A stretch of DNA of 64,000 bases from RUG12783 sp946409545. Lineage in GTDB: Bacteria; Bacillota_I; Bacilli_A; RF39; UBA660. Shown one piece after another: positions 14,838 to 24,755 of the stretch (position 1 is its first letter; each line of letters starts with the position of its first letter). Below the pieces are notes generated by a model. It ran no database searches and was not told where the DNA came from. It worked only from the letters and a program-made list of their open reading frames with translations. The DNA is taken from contig CAMJWT010000003.1 of assembly GCA_946409545.1 (NCBI GenBank), positions 53,374-117,373 of the forward strand, in the 5' to 3' direction. The position numbers were made by a program, and so were the translations under genes.

Positions 14838-17800
14838 ATGAATGAAGAATTATTAAATTCTAAATTGAGTGATGAAAATATTGATGTAGTTCTAGAATAT
14901 TTAAAAGAAAATGTTAAAGACTATGATATGTCAAACATCAAATACAAAAAAGATGAAAACGGCGATTTCATTATAATGTTTGATGGTAAAGAAATAAAGT
15001 TACCAAAAGATTATACTGTTGGTGAATCACTTAGTACTATTAATTCAGCTTTAGATATAAAAGAACCTTCAATTCCTTCTTCTTTATTAAGTGAAGAAGA
15101 GAAGAATAAAAAACCGGGTAATCAAAAGCCTTCATTACCTGAAGATTTTAATATTGCGATTGATTTAGAGTATTATACGGAATTGATTGGTTTATTAAGT
15201 AATTATCAAGCTGCTTCTAATAGTTTTATTAATGATAATTTTGAATTTGGATCTTTAAGTGGAGAACTATTAAGTTTTTATAATGCTAATTTTTCGGATA
15301 GTTATTCTTCAAAATATCATAGTATTATTGAGAGTACTGGAAAACTATATGAAAATACACAAATGGCTTTGATGTATTATTTATCGATAGATGAAAACTT
15401 AACTAAAAATATTGATACTATTATGGATTCAATATTCTCTGATGATTTTGAGTTAACACAATTGATGTATAGTATGGCTAACAAAGAAAAAATATCATAT
15501 GAAGATTATGTCTCTTTAATGAAAGATAATCAAGATTACTTTAATCAACAACGTATTCAATTTTTATCTGAATTTATGCTTAAGTTTGAAACATATGCTG
15601 ATCAATTTAAATCTATTGAAATGCCTAAAATGTTAGATAGTATTATTGAGATGGCATTTTATGCAAAATATTCTAAGAGTGAAGAATATGATTGGAATGG
15701 TAGTGCTTATGATGATGGTAAAACATTATCTAATGATTTAAATAATGAGTTGCTCACTTTTAAAGCGGAATTAGCAAAAGCCTATTTTAAAGATAAGGGT
15801 TATGATATAAATTCATTAGATTCTATTGATCATAGTTTAATATCTGATAATTATTGGATTTTAAATACAGATAAAAATAATGATGAATGGGTAAAAAAAT
15901 ATGATCCTAATGGTAACATATATGGTTATGATGATATAATTGCTAAGCATGATTTATATAATAAATTCTTATTATATTCATCATATTATGAAGATAGTTT
16001 TACTTCAATAAGTATCATAATGGCTCGTGATAATGATTATTTGAAAGAGCAATTAAAATATCCTAATATTGATGATAGTGCTTTTATTAAGATAAATGAA
16101 GCATTTAAAACAATAGATGATGTGAGAACGGATTTTAATTCATTATATAAAGCTCATCTTGATAAAGTAGATGAATTTGTTAAACATAGTAGTGAATGGG
16201 ATTCTGACAAAATTAATGAATTTTGTAAATCATATATTACTCTTTTAAATAAGGGTTATGGTGATGAAGGACCATCTGATCCATATATGACAATAGATGG
16301 ATCAGGTAACAAGTTAAAATATACATATGAAAACTCTTTTTATGATTTCCGTCAAAATTTTAATTTTTATAATGATGTAGTTATTAATGATTTTAAAAAT
16401 GATATTGATGATGATTGTGAAACAGAATCATTTGTACGTACATTATGCAAATATCGTGGAATTGAAGATGAAAAATTAATTGAGGAAATGCTTCAATTTA
16501 AAGATGATTATAAAGAATCAATGGCTATTCCTAATATGTTATCTGTCATATATAAGGAATCTGGATACGATGGAATGTGTGCCTTTTTAGCCGATTATTA
16601 TAATAATATTCGAGATTATTGTGCTAAAAATAATGATTTTCAGCCATTTGATCATGAAGTTACTGAATCAGAAGTTAAAGTACTATTAATGCAAAGACCA
16701 GAGACTTTATATTTTAGTGCTATTGCATCTGCTGGAAATTTATATGATTTTAGTAGTAAAATTGCTAAAGAGTTAAATAATAATATGGTGTATATTAAAA
16801 ATACACAAGAAACAGCAGAACTATATTTCACGAAAAAGTTAGATACTTCATCTGTTACAGATGAAATGCGTAAAAAAGCTAAAAGCATGTTTAATAGTAG
16901 TGACTTAGATTATTTAGAAGAGTGGCAAATTGATGCATATGCATTATTGTTATCCATAGATAGTAGTGATTCTGGTTTTGCTTGGAATTTATATCATGAT
17001 GGAAGTCCTAGAGGAGCCTTTAATAATATAATTATTCAAGGTAGAGCATATGATGGTGCTAAAGATCAAGTTGAAGTGATGACAGCTGCTAAATATATAT
17101 GGGCAACTATTTCCGGATTTTCGATTGGAACATATGAAGGTGTAGGTAACTTTATTGCTGGTTTATCTGATGTAATATGGGCAGATGGCGAAGTATCAGA
17201 AGCTGAATATCGTCAACAATTTGTAAGGCAACTATTAACAACAGATTATTCACTTTTCCAACAATATCGAAATAAAGATCCAAAAATTTTAGATATGCTT
17301 AGTGCTAATTATGATGACTCTGTATATTTATCAAAACTTAAAATAAAAAATTTAACTTCAAAAGAAGTTGAAGAAATGATAACATATGCTAAAAATAATA
17401 ATATTCCTAGATATGAAATTGAATATATGCTTGATATGATTAGTGAAGAAGAATATTCAAGATATAAATCTTTGTATCAAATGAAAGATAAGCAAAGGGA
17501 TATTGAATATTTTGCTAGTTTAGCAGATAAAAGTTGGTTAACTGGTTATACCAATACCGTTTATTCTGTTGGTCAAGGAGTAGGTAATATGCTTATTCCA
17601 TTAACTCTTAATATTTTCTCAGCTTATTGTCCGGCATTAAGTTATTTATCAGTTGGATTAACGTCTCTATCATCGCTTGGTAAACAAAGAGAAAGTTTAA
17701 TGCAACAAGGGGTTACTAATCAAGGTATTATTTGGACAAGTTCAATTTTACACGGTATTATCGAAGGACTTGGAGAAGCTGTTTTTGGTAAAGTATTAGA

Positions 17801-20408
17801 AACATCTTGGGGTAAACACATATATAGTAATCTTGAGAAAATACCTGGTATAGGTAAATTGTTAACGATGACTGATGATATAATTGGCAAAATAGATAAT
17901 TTACCATTTGGTACTCCAGCATTGAAACAATTCTTGAAAAATGATTTAAAAGAAATTTTTGAAGAATTAGGTGAGAACGCTTGGGGATATTTAGTTGATG
18001 GTACTTTAGGTCTTGGTTGGCCAACAACCGAAGAATTTCTTGCTGAATCATGGCAGACAATATGGCAAACGGCGTTAACAACACCAATTTTAAATGCTTT
18101 TTCAGGAGAAGCTAATAAAACTTTAAAGAAAAAGATTACTCTTGCAAATGGAATGGTTATTACATTATCTTTGAGTGATTTATATTCATGTCGTAATGAA
18201 AAAGGTGAAATAGATTCTAATAAATTATTTAAGCTATTACAACGTAATAACGCTATTAGTGGAAAAGTTACTCTTAATACAATTACTTCTAGAATGAATG
18301 AAATGTTTGGATATAGTATTGTTTCCGAATGTGTTTATGAAGATGGTAAACAATATATTGTCTTATATAATGGAAGAAGAATTGAATTTGATGTTTATAA
18401 GGATACAAATCTAGTCGAAAAAGTATTTAAAGAAAATCCAAGTGTTCTATATAATCTTGTGTACAATAGTTCTGATGGTGGAGTTAATTTAAATTTAAAT
18501 GGTGTTATAAAAGATTTGGATTCTGAAACTATCAAAGATATGTTTTCAGCTATTAATGCTGATAAAGTTCTAGAAATAGCTAAAAGATTAGATAATGATT
18601 CTTTCCAAAAAGTATTTGATAATCTTAACAATCATTCATTGAATAGCGAGTTAGTACAATTATATAAGAGTAGAATTTTACAAGGAATTGATTTAAATCA
18701 AGAATTAAATAAAATTTTTGATGGAATTTCTCTTAATTCTTTACCTTATTCTGAACAAAAAAGTCTTGAAATTTTTCGTAAACTAAATTGGAATGATATG
18801 TATATTCCGATAGAAACATTAAATGCTTTAAAAGAAAATAGTAATGATGTAGTTAATACTTTATTTAAATTAATTAAAAATAATATTAAATTTGGTGATA
18901 GTAATTCACAATCATATAGTAATATGGTAAATAGTTTCATAAATTTATTATCAAATAATCCATCATATGATACTACATTTGTATTAAATGAGGTTGTATC
19001 TTTATTAGATCTTAAAGGTACAAATTTAAAACAACAGGAATTTATTAATAGATTAAAAGATTTTATACCAAAATTAAGATTTGAATCATCTAATGATGAA
19101 AATGAATTTAAGAATCAATTATTATCTATTATTCTTGATTCATATGGTCAAATTGATTATTTAGCATTAACAAAGTTGGTATGTCAAACATCAGAAAATG
19201 GTTATCGTTTATTTAATAAGTATTATGCTACTGAAGTATTGTGTGACTATCTTGCTAATAATAGTGAACTCGATGAAAGTGTTTGTAGTTCAATAATCAA
19301 ATTAATGAGAAGCAATGGTGATATTTCATTCACAGAACTTCAAAGTTTTTTCACCAATGGTGATTTTGATTATATTGGTTTCTTAGAATTTGGTTTAAAT
19401 AATTTCCGCTTTATTAATTCAACTTACTTAATTGGTGAAATCAATTTTATAAAAGATTTGAAAAATAGTACTTTTTTCGATGTTATGGTTGAATTTTCTC
19501 AATTAACCGATAATATTAAGAATAAAATGCAAAGTCTTTCAACAGAAGAATTCATTGCGTATCTTAAAAAACCGGGTTCTGATTATAAAAAGTTATCACT
19601 TATTGCTAATTATTTAGCAAGAGATGTTAATTGGCGAAGTACTCTTGAAACAGAATTTCGTAAAGTAGGGGAGTTTTTAAGTGAGCAAACATTTAAAATT
19701 ATAAAAGCTGGTCCTCATCAAGAAATTGAATATAACGGAATAAAAGTAACTTTATATGGTAGTAATGAATATATTGCAGCAGCAAAGATGAATTTCCAAA
19801 ATATCATTAAAGATTTGCCTGATGTTTACTTAAAAGCTTTGCGTGGAGTTAAATTTGAATTATATGGTTATCAAGATCCAGATAATTTGCTTTCTTTATT
19901 TAATTATTATAAAGGAGATCCTAGCCATGAGAGTTTTATATCTGGCGGATCGTATAATTATAAATCAAAATCTTTATCTTTGTTTGTTTCACTTAATGAA
20001 GGACACTTATATCACGAACTTGGTCATGCTATTGATAATGTAGTTGGTGATTATTATGGATATGGTAGTGATGGTTCTATTTCGATGTATAAATGGCAAA
20101 CTATTAAAGAAAATGATGATAAAATCAATGGTGGGAAAAGTATATCTGATTATGCGGATACTGCTATTTATGAAGATTTTGCTGAATTTTCAAAGATGTT
20201 TGGTATGCGTCTTAAAGAATATTGTAAAAACCATCCCGAAAGAACTTTTAATGAAAATTTGTTACATTTTAATGGCGAATCTAGTGATGCGAGTGAAAGT
20301 AGTTTGGCGGAAGACTTTCCAAATCGCTTCAACGCCTTTAAAGAGATATTATTCCTTTATTATGTAAAGATTCAAGAAAAAACAAACAATCAAAATAATG
20401 GAACCTAA
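14838..20408 (+). CDS. Giant polymorphic-toxin-like protein 2 (1,856 aa) with lethal-factor-like metalloprotease C terminus
   Basis: It starts with a single beta-rich module (residues about 10-70) of the type present three times in the 3669 protein, followed by an LXG-like helical region. The shared central block comes next (GVGNFIAGLSDV near 768, then hydrophobic segments from about 915 beginning GNMLIP). A long helical stretch leads to a C-terminal domain with H1726-E-L-G-H1730-A-I-D and, 49-53 residues on, E1779-D-F-A-E1783. HExxH followed by a (E)xFAE helix is the signature of the anthrax lethal factor/Pro-Pro endopeptidase clan (ATLF, M34), so the domain is likely a zinc protease with E1727 as general base. 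There is no signal peptide; export by the upstream partners is inferred. The target is unknown. Confidence 0.78.
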   Translation: MNEELLNSKLSDENIDVVLEYLKENVKDYDMSNIKYKKDENGDFIIMFDGKEIKLPKDYTVGESLSTINSALDIKEPSIPSSLLSEEEKNKKPGNQKPSLPEDFNIAIDLEYYTELIGLLSNYQAASNSFINDNFEFGSLSGELLSFYNANFSDSYSSKYHSIIESTGKLYENTQMALMYYLSIDENLTKNIDTIMDSIFSDDFELTQLMYSMANKEKISYEDYVSLMKDNQDYFNQQRIQFLSEFMLKFETYADQFKSIEMPKMLDSIIEMAFYAKYSKSEEYDWNGSAYDDGKTLSNDLNNELLTFKAELAKAYFKDKGYDINSLDSIDHSLISDNYWILNTDKNNDEWVKKYDPNGNIYGYDDIIAKHDLYNKFLLYSSYYEDSFTSISIIMARDNDYLKEQLKYPNIDDSAFIKINEAFKTIDDVRTDFNSLYKAHLDKVDEFVKHSSEWDSDKINEFCKSYITLLNKGYGDEGPSDPYMTIDGSGNKLKYTYENSFYDFRQNFNFYNDVVINDFKNDIDDDCETESFVRTLCKYRGIEDEKLIEEMLQFKDDYKESMAIPNMLSVIYKESGYDGMCAFLADYYNNIRDYCAKNNDFQPFDHEVTESEVKVLLMQRPETLYFSAIASAGNLYDFSSKIAKELNNNMVYIKNTQETAELYFTKKLDTSSVTDEMRKKAKSMFNSSDLDYLEEWQIDAYALLLSIDSSDSGFAWNLYHDGSPRGAFNNIIIQGRAYDGAKDQVEVMTAAKYIWATISGFSIGTYEGVGNFIAGLSDVIWADGEVSEAEYRQQFVRQLLTTDYSLFQQYRNKDPKILDMLSANYDDSVYLSKLKIKNLTSKEVEEMITYAKNNNIPRYEIEYMLDMISEEEYSRYKSLYQMKDKQRDIEYFASLADKSWLTGYTNTVYSVGQGVGNMLIPLTLNIFSAYCPALSYLSVGLTSLSSLGKQRESLMQQGVTNQGIIWTSSILHGIIEGLGEAVFGKVLETSWGKHIYSNLEKIPGIGKLLTMTDDIIGKIDNLPFGTPALKQFLKNDLKEIFEELGENAWGYLVDGTLGLGWPTTEEFLAESWQTIWQTALTTPILNAFSGEANKTLKKKITLANGMVITLSLSDLYSCRNEKGEIDSNKLFKLLQRNNAISGKVTLNTITSRMNEMFGYSIVSECVYEDGKQYIVLYNGRRIEFDVYKDTNLVEKVFKENPSVLYNLVYNSSDGGVNLNLNGVIKDLDSETIKDMFSAINADKVLEIAKRLDNDSFQKVFDNLNNHSLNSELVQLYKSRILQGIDLNQELNKIFDGISLNSLPYSEQKSLEIFRKLNWNDMYIPIETLNALKENSNDVVNTLFKLIKNNIKFGDSNSQSYSNMVNSFINLLSNNPSYDTTFVLNEVVSLLDLKGTNLKQQEFINRLKDFIPKLRFESSNDENEFKNQLLSIILDSYGQIDYLALTKLVCQTSENGYRLFNKYYATEVLCDYLANNSELDESVCSSIIKLMRSNGDISFTELQSFFTNGDFDYIGFLEFGLNNFRFINSTYLIGEINFIKDLKNSTFFDVMVEFSQLTDNIKNKMQSLSTEEFIAYLKKPGSDYKKLSLIANYLARDVNWRSTLETEFRKVGEFLSEQTFKIIKAGPHQEIEYNGIKVTLYGSNEYIAAAKMNFQNIIKDLPDVYLKALRGVKFELYGYQDPDNLLSLFNYYKGDPSHESFISGGSYNYKSKSLSLFVSLNEGHLYHELGHAIDNVVGDYYGYGSDGSISMYKWQTIKENDDKINGGKSISDYADTAIYEDFAEFSKMFGMRLKEYCKNHPERTFNENLLHFNGESSDASESSLAEDFPNRFNAFKEILFLYYVKIQEKTNNQNNGT

Positions 20409-20430
20409 GATTCTTCGAAGGATGAACATT

Positions 20431-20472
20431 ATGAATAATTTAATATTTTATAACAATGTGGAGGTATTATGA
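20431..20472 (+). CDS. Possible 13-residue leader peptide overlapping the next start
   Basis: ATG at 20431, preceded by GAAGGATG, encodes 13 residues and its TGA overlaps the ATG of the 68-residue gene (ATGA). Such overlap can couple translation. It may simply be chance in AT-rich sequence. Confidence 0.2.
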   Translation: MNNLIFYNNVEVL

Positions 20473-20675
20473 AACACACAATTTCTTATTTAGATGATAA
20501 TAACAATTTTGTTCCTAAAGAGGAAGCAACTCATGCTATGATTCAAAGATATGATGATGAAGGTAATTTTCTTGGTGAAGTATATGAAGTATTAAACCCT
20601 AAACCAGAAGATATTAAAACACCTGAAGATTATATGTCTGATGATGAAATTCGTGAAGTTATGAAAAAATTATAA
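20469..20675 (+). CDS. Small acidic protein (68 aa) after toxin cassette 2
   Basis: This 68-residue acidic protein is rich in Asp and Glu and has no membrane span. It has a strong GTGGAGG ribosome site and follows the giant gene by 60 bases before the shared terminator. A small acidic protein directly after a polymorphic toxin is where an immunity protein is often found, but there is nothing in the sequence that shows binding or inhibition. I do not recognise the family. Confidence 0.55.
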   Translation: MKHTISYLDDNNNFVPKEEATHAMIQRYDDEGNFLGEVYEVLNPKPEDIKTPEDYMSDDEIREVMKKL

Positions 20676-20682
20676 TTTTCTT

Positions 20683-20714
20683 AAAAAGATTGATTTTTTA
20701 TCAATCTTTTTTTA
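20683..20714 (+). terminator. Intrinsic terminator of cassette 2
   Basis: AAAGATTGA (20685-20693) pairs with TCAATCTTT (20701-20709) and is followed by T-rich sequence. Confidence 0.85.
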
Positions 20715-20718
20715 TTTA

Positions 20719-20727
20719 TGTTATACT
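20719..20727 (+). promoter_or_regulatory. Extended -10 promoter of the LTA synthase family gene
   Basis: TG-T-TATACT at 20719-20727 lies about 18 bp before the start codon, giving a very short leader. Confidence 0.5.
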
Positions 20728-20744
20728 TAAATAGTAGGTGAAGT

Positions 20745-22748
20745 ATGCATAAAAAGAAAAATGATGATATTGAAATTATCGGTGATGATGAACCAAAAAA
20801 GAGGTATGATTTTAAACTAAATAAGGCATTTAAAAGATTTTTCTTATTTTTTATTGTGTCTTTATTTTTAGAGTTTATGTTCGCTATATTTGTTTTTGAT
20901 ACATATTATAAAGAGAGTGTAATTAATATAACTTTATTTAGTTTAATTAGTGCAAGTGTATTCTCGTTATTAAGTGGTTTCTTTAAAGGTAAAGGAAATC
21001 GAATCGTAATTGCAATTATTTTATTCTTACTTGGTTTTATTTATAGTGTACAGCTAGTATTTTATAGTTCATTTAAAACATTCTTTTCGTTTACTGTTCT
21101 TGGCTTAGGAGATCAATTAGAATCTTTTATTGGAACAACACTTAAAATGATATGGAAAAATATTATTTATATTATTATCTTATTTTTACCATTTATTATT
21201 TATATGATATTTAAGAAGAAACTTGATAACGGAAGAAATAAATTAAGTAGTTATATAACATATTTATTTATTATGTTATTATCAATTGGTTTATTTATCG
21301 TACATATGAATAAAAGTAAAGGAAAAGATTCTGGAACGTATTATTTATATCATGATGTTAATTCAATTGAACTTAATGTTCAAACCCTTGGAGTTCTTAA
21401 TAGTTATACACTAGATATTTATAGAGCTATTAATGGCTTTGAAGAAAAGATAGTTGAAGTAAAAGAAGAAGATAATAAAAAAGAAGATAGTAATGTTGTC
21501 TTTAAATATGATGACAATATTATTGATAGTCTTAATTTCGATAAAGCAACAAGTAATAATGAAATTAAAACAATTAATAATTATATGAAAAAAGAATCTG
21601 CTACAGAGAAAAATCAATATACAGGCTTATTTAAAGGATATAATTTAATTTATATAACAGCTGAGAGTTTCTCAGAAATAGGTGTATCTGAAGAACTTAC
21701 CCCAACTTTATATAAATTAACACATACGGGCTTCATTTTTGATAATTATTATACTCCTAATAACTTATCAACAATTGGTGGTGAATTTCAAAGTTTAACT
21801 GGTTTATATCCTGATTCTAGTATTTTATCTAAGTGGAGAACAGGCTCTAATTATTTCCCTTATGGACTAGGTACAATCTTTAAAGGTTTAGGATATAAGA
21901 CGTATGCATATCATAATAACTGGTATGGTTTTCAAGATCGTCATAAATATTTAAAGAGCCAAGGATTTACGAATTACTTAGGTTGTTATAATGGCTTAGA
22001 GAAAAGAATGAATTGTAAGCCATGGCCTCAAAGTGATGATGATATGATGAAAGTAACAATTCCTGATTATATTAATAATACTGAACCATTTATGGCTTAT
22101 TATATGACGGTATCAGGACACTTCGGATATTCTTGGAGTGGTAATTCAATGTCTGCTAAGAACAAAAAATATGTTAAAGATTTAAAAGGAGCTACAGAGT
22201 CTGCTAAAGCTTATGTTGCTACACAAATTGAACTTGATAAAGCTTTAAAGAGATTATTAGATGAACTAGAAAAAGCAGGAAAATTAGATAATACGGTAAT
22301 TGTATTACTAGCAGATCATTATCCTTATAATTTGGATCTTAATTCCGTTAATAGTTTATCTAGTTATAAACGTGATAGTATTGTTGAAGTTAATCATAAT
22401 CATTTAATATTATGGAACAATAAATTAAATGATATTCATATTGATAAAGTTTGTATGTCTAGTGATGTTATTCCAACAGTTTATAACTTATTTGGAATAG
22501 AGTATGATTCAAGATTATTTACAGGACGTGATATTCTATCTACAAGTAGTGGACTTGCTATATTCAATAATCGAAGTTGGGTATCTGATAAAGGAACATA
22601 TTTTGCAAGTTCTCATAAGTTTGTTCCAAAAGAAGCAATGGAGAACCAAGATGAATATGTTAAAAATATGAATGCGATTGTTAAAAATAGACTTAATATC
22701 GCAAAGTTAATTATTAAAAACAATTATTATAATTATTTATTTAAATAG
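20745..22748 (+). CDS. LTA synthase family protein (sulfatase-fold phosphoglycerol transferase)
   Basis: This membrane enzyme is predicted to transfer glycerol-phosphate or a related group onto a cell-envelope polymer (lipoteichoic acid type). The 667 residues hold about five N-terminal membrane helices (residues about 28-190), a charged linker, then an extracellular alkaline-phosphatase-like domain. The expected active-site residues are present: E307 in ITAESF, T343 as the nucleophile in NLSTIGGEF, and D524-H525 in ADHYPY. These match E, T and DH of Staphylococcus LtaS in order. The linker is longer than usual and very Asp/Lys/Asn-rich. The exact substrate is not decided by sequence. It lies 8 bases upstream of glyA and is probably co-transcribed with it. 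Confidence 0.88.
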   Translation: MHKKKNDDIEIIGDDEPKKRYDFKLNKAFKRFFLFFIVSLFLEFMFAIFVFDTYYKESVINITLFSLISASVFSLLSGFFKGKGNRIVIAIILFLLGFIYSVQLVFYSSFKTFFSFTVLGLGDQLESFIGTTLKMIWKNIIYIIILFLPFIIYMIFKKKLDNGRNKLSSYITYLFIMLLSIGLFIVHMNKSKGKDSGTYYLYHDVNSIELNVQTLGVLNSYTLDIYRAINGFEEKIVEVKEEDNKKEDSNVVFKYDDNIIDSLNFDKATSNNEIKTINNYMKKESATEKNQYTGLFKGYNLIYITAESFSEIGVSEELTPTLYKLTHTGFIFDNYYTPNNLSTIGGEFQSLTGLYPDSSILSKWRTGSNYFPYGLGTIFKGLGYKTYAYHNNWYGFQDRHKYLKSQGFTNYLGCYNGLEKRMNCKPWPQSDDDMMKVTIPDYINNTEPFMAYYMTVSGHFGYSWSGNSMSAKNKKYVKDLKGATESAKAYVATQIELDKALKRLLDELEKAGKLDNTVIVLLADHYPYNLDLNSVNSLSSYKRDSIVEVNHNHLILWNNKLNDIHIDKVCMSSDVIPTVYNLFGIEYDSRLFTGRDILSTSSGLAIFNNRSWVSDKGTYFASSHKFVPKEAMENQDEYVKNMNAIVKNRLNIAKLIIKNNYYNYLFK

Positions 22749-22756
22749 GAGGTTTT

Positions 22757-23983
22757 ATGGATAAAGAATTAGAACGTGCATTAAGATTAGAAAGCAAAAG
22801 ACAAGTTGATAATATTGAACTTATCGCTAGTGAAAATTATGCATCACGTTATGTTAGAAAGTTGCAAGGAAGTATTCTAACTAATAAGTATGCTGAAGGT
22901 TATAGTGGTAAAAGATATTATGGTGGTTGTGAATATATTGATATTTTTGAAAATAAAGCTATTGAGTATGTAACTAAGCTATTTAATGTACGTTATGCTA
23001 ATGTTCAACCACATAGTGGTAGTAGTGCTAATATGGCTGTTTATCGAGCACTACTTAATCATGGTGATAAAGTAATGGGTATGAACTTATCAGATGGTGG
23101 TCACTTAACTCATGGTCATCCTCTTAGTTTTAGTGGTATCGATTATGAAATAGTTGATTATAAAGTTGATCCTGAAACGGGATTAATTGATTATGATGAA
23201 GTAGAGCGTATTGCCAAAAGAGAAAAGCCTAAAATGATTATTGCAGGAGCAAGTGCTTATCCAAGAAAAATTGATTTCAAGAGATTCAGTGAAATTGCTC
23301 ATAGTATTAATGCTATTTTAATGGTTGATATGGCTCATATTGCAGGGCTTGTTGCTGCTGGTCTTCATGAAAATCCATGTATGTATGCAGATGTTGTTAC
23401 AAGTACAACGCATAAAACACTTCGTGGACCTCGTGGTGGTATTATTCTTACAAATTCTGAAGAGATTATTAAAAAGATTAATAAAACAATCTTCCCTGGT
23501 ATTCAAGGTGGACCATTAATGCATGTTATTGGGGCTAAAGCAGAATGTTTCTATGAAGCTTTACAACCAGAATTTAAAACTTACCAAAAACAAGTTTTAA
23601 AAAATATTAAAGCAATGTCAGATGAATTTATTAAACTTGGTATGAAAGTAATAAGTGGTGGAACTGATAATCATTTAATATTACTTGATGTATATAACTC
23701 TCTTGGCTTAACAGGTAAAGAAGCCGAAAAACTTCTTGATAAATGTCATATAACCGTTAATAAGAATACTATTCCAGGTGAAACCCTTAGTCCAATGAAA
23801 GCAAGTGGAATAAGAATTGGTAGTCCTGCTATGACAACAAGAGGATTAAACGAAAAAGATTTTAAAGAAATCGCTAAATATATTTATGAAATATTAACGA
23901 ATAAAGATGATTCTAAGAAATTAAAAGAAATTACAAAAAATGTTTTAACTCTTGCTAGACGTTATCCAATAAAGAATATATAG
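22757..23983 (+). CDS. glyA: Serine hydroxymethyltransferase
   Basis: This PLP enzyme interconverts serine plus tetrahydrofolate with glycine plus 5,10-methylene-tetrahydrofolate, supplying one-carbon units. The 408 residues match the family length (about 415). Visible motifs are ELIASENYAS at the N terminus, HSGSSAN, VDMAHIAGL, and TTHKTLRGPRGG with K220 as the Schiff-base lysine. An AGGAGG ribosome site lies just before the ATG. The next gene begins 2 bases after the stop. Confidence 0.97.
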   Translation: MDKELERALRLESKRQVDNIELIASENYASRYVRKLQGSILTNKYAEGYSGKRYYGGCEYIDIFENKAIEYVTKLFNVRYANVQPHSGSSANMAVYRALLNHGDKVMGMNLSDGGHLTHGHPLSFSGIDYEIVDYKVDPETGLIDYDEVERIAKREKPKMIIAGASAYPRKIDFKRFSEIAHSINAILMVDMAHIAGLVAAGLHENPCMYADVVTSTTHKTLRGPRGGIILTNSEEIIKKINKTIFPGIQGGPLMHVIGAKAECFYEALQPEFKTYQKQVLKNIKAMSDEFIKLGMKVISGGTDNHLILLDVYNSLGLTGKEAEKLLDKCHITVNKNTIPGETLSPMKASGIRIGSPAMTTRGLNEKDFKEIAKYIYEILTNKDDSKKLKEITKNVLTLARRYPIKNI

Positions 23984-23984
23984 T

Positions 23985-24725
23985 ATGAATGAATTAACAG
24001 AAGATGAAGTTATTTCTTGTTTATATAATTGTACTCCTTTACCAGAAAAAGTAGTTGTAACAACATATGATATAAAAAACTTCTTATTATATGCTGGAGA
24101 ATTACCTAGTAATTATAATATTATTAAAAGAGAACTAATTTTTATAAGAAATAATTTTCGAACAACCATTAAATATTTAAGTCATATTTATATTTTAAAA
24201 TTAGCAGCAATCTTTTTAACATATCGTCTTAAAGGTAATCCTTTACCTCGTAAATATATTTCTTTTCTTGTAAATAATCATTACGACGGATCTAGTAGTA
24301 TTTTAAAATTATCTAATTATTTTGTAACTGTCTATATGCCAGAAAAGCTAAATTTATTTACGCTTGATAAAAGGTTTTCTAATCGAAATAACTTATTTCA
24401 TATTTATATTGATATTTGCTGTAATTTATATACCAATATTCATAGTGGTTTTGAAAATAAAGAAATAAGTGAGTTTTTAGATTTTTTAAAGAAATATCCT
24501 TTAAGAGATCAAAGGGTAGTTGATATTGGGGAAATGTTAATTGGGTTCTATTATATAAATCATCAAAAATATAATTTAACTATGGATGATTTAATTTATG
24601 CTCTTGATTTTCGTGAAAGAACTGATTTTCATTTTATGGCAAATGAGATATATCCAGAAAGAGTTGATGATCAAATGATTTTATCTTTCTTTAGAAAAGA
24701 TAAGACCTTAAAAAAGATAACTTGA
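23985..24725 (+). CDS. Hypothetical protein (246 aa) coupled to glyA
   Basis: I do not recognise this 246-residue protein. It is rich in aromatic and basic residues, has no clear signal peptide, and may contain one weak hydrophobic helix around residues 65-80. It starts two bases after the glyA stop without a strong ribosome site of its own, so it probably depends on translational coupling. It ends in TGA, and the -35 of the trpS promoter overlaps its stop codon, so it is the last gene of this transcript unless there is readthrough. Confidence 0.6.
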   Translation: MNELTEDEVISCLYNCTPLPEKVVVTTYDIKNFLLYAGELPSNYNIIKRELIFIRNNFRTTIKYLSHIYILKLAAIFLTYRLKGNPLPRKYISFLVNNHYDGSSSILKLSNYFVTVYMPEKLNLFTLDKRFSNRNNLFHIYIDICCNLYTNIHSGFENKEISEFLDFLKKYPLRDQRVVDIGEMLIGFYYINHQKYNLTMDDLIYALDFRERTDFHFMANEIYPERVDDQMILSFFRKDKTLKKIT

Positions 24726-24749
24726 CAAAATAAGTTAAATTGTTATAAT
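24722..24749 (+). promoter_or_regulatory. Promoter of the trpS T-box leader
   Basis: TTGACA (24722-24727), 16 bp, TATAAT (24744-24749) with TG-T in front of the -10. This is a near-consensus promoter whose -35 overlaps the stop of the previous gene. Confidence 0.8.
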
Positions 24750-24755
24750 GAAATT

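Noticed and set aside
24723..24725. Recoding of TGA as tryptophan, as in Mycoplasma
   Set aside because: TGA ends several intact genes (for example at 24723-24725, 2890-2892 and 53093-53095) and tryptophans inside proteins are TGG, so the standard code fits.
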